From the NCBI GenBank assembly GCA_029775955.1, contig JARVJW010000050.1, forward strand, positions 1 through 5,019: a stretch of DNA of 5,019 nucleotides, written 5' to 3'. A model generated the notes under the pieces. That model was not told the DNA's origin and made no database searches. It saw nothing but the letters and a program-made list of their open reading frames with translations. The DNA comes from Nitrososphaeria archaeon. GTDB lineage: Archaea > Thermoproteota > Nitrososphaeria > Conexivisphaerales > UBA164. Both the position numbers and the translations under genes were made by a program. This document shows positions 4,631 to 5,019 of this stretch, piece by piece; within the stretch, counting starts at the first letter, position 1, and every line of letters begins with the position of its first letter.

Positions 4631-5019
4631 ATCATTCGGAGCGTTGACCTTCTCAGTCAAGCCCGCTCCGGCCACTTTAGGCTCATGGCCGGTGTACAGG
4701 TATTCATCCTTCAAAGAAGGCCAAGAGGCATCCGCACTCACGGTAAACGGGTAGCCGCAGAGGCGCAGACCACGCAGGGTTATGGCAAGTGAGGCCAGCC
4801 TATCCCTGTCGTAGTCCACGCCACAGGTTTCGCATTTCGATATCCCCCAAGCCGGGTGCTTCAGCTTATCACCACAGACAGGACACTTCGATGAGGTCCC
4901 TCTTGGGTTCACATAAACGGTCTTGAATGAGGACTTGTATTCAATCATCTTCTGGTAAAGCCTGTATGGCCACCTGTTCAACTTTGTCCTGAACTTCCTG
5001 CCCTTGTTGTTTCCACTAG
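4613..5019 (-). CDS. tnpB: TnpB (IS200/IS605-type RNA-guided nuclease), C-terminal part, runs off right edge
   Basis: The open frame covers at least 134 codons and continues past 5019, so the true start is outside; the TTG at 4981-4979 is internal (upstream codons read SGNNKGRKFRTK). The segment RWPYRLYQKMIEYKS...VYVNPRGTSSKCPVCG is the typical end of the TnpB RuvC domain. The zinc ribbon uses CPVC and CETC, with 13 residues between the pairs. DYDRDRLASLAITLRG is the RuvC-III motif with its catalytic aspartate; it has Leu and Ala where many TnpBs have Asn in DRDxNAAxNI. The tail (GYPFTVSADASWPS...GYKKL) is basic and family-specific. What is visible is intact, with no stop or frameshift. GC is 55-65% in counted lines against 33-38% in suf, which suggests a recent foreign origin. 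TnpB is an omega-RNA-guided DNA nuclease in characterised elements; no tnpA is seen here. Confidence 0.9.
   Translation of the reverse strand, partial: SGNNKGRKFRTKLNRWPYRLYQKMIEYKSSFKTVYVNPRGTSSKCPVCGDKLKHPAWGISKCETCGVDYDRDRLASLAITLRGLRLCGYPFTVSADASWPSLKDEYLYTGHEPKVAGAGLTEKVNAPNDGYKKL

Noticed and set aside
1..5019. CRISPR array, riboswitch or rRNA
   Set aside because: No regularly spaced direct repeats and no rRNA-like stretch seen; the leader before sufB appears to be zero or a few bases long, leaving no room for a riboswitch.

Overview
This window is archaeal chromosomal DNA, shown by three things: TATA-box promoters about 27 bases upstream of the first gene and of the tRNA, GGTG(A)-type ribosome binding sites, and a tRNA gene with a bulge-helix-bulge (BHB) intron. 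The suf genes are AT-rich (about 33-38% GC in lines I counted). The species cannot be fixed from this sequence. A thermoplasmatal or DPANN/ARMAN-like archaeon would fit the composition and the intron type, but that is inference.

Layout. 1-106 (minus strand) is the first 35 codons of a probable TnpB-type protein that runs off the left edge. 107-241 is a divergent intergenic region with a TATA box for each direction and a small GC-rich imperfect hairpin at 155-173. 242-4233 is a tight four-gene operon, sufB-sufD-sufS-sufU, whose genes overlap by 4, 8 (or 20) and 1 bases. 4215-4327 (minus strand) is tRNA-Leu(CAA) with a 28-base intron at a non-canonical position in the anticodon stem; its 3' end overlaps the 3' end of sufU. 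4328-4610 has no convincing gene. 4613-5019 (minus strand) is the C-terminal part of a second TnpB, with zinc ribbon and RuvC-III motif, running off the right edge. Its DNA is clearly richer in GC (55-65% in two counted lines), and a perfect 8-bp hairpin spans its stop codon.

How the genes work together. SufS removes sulfur from cysteine. SufU, whose Zn/sulfur-acceptor cysteines are visible, would relay it. SufB and SufD form the scaffold that assembles Fe-S clusters. The ATPase SufC, normally the third scaffold subunit, is not encoded here; the place where it often sits is occupied by the suf promoter and a mobile-element gene. Having a dedicated SufS-SufU sulfur branch is notable, since many archaea carry only SufB and SufC.

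Most interesting points: the tRNA intron between nucleotides 30 and 31 with a relaxed BHB; the sufU stop codon supplied by the complement of the tRNA T-loop; a SufU that combines SufU-like motifs with IscU-like cysteine spacing; and the RNA-guided-nuclease (TnpB) fragments on both sides, with a hairpin and a short inverted near-repeat that may mark element ends or an omega-RNA.
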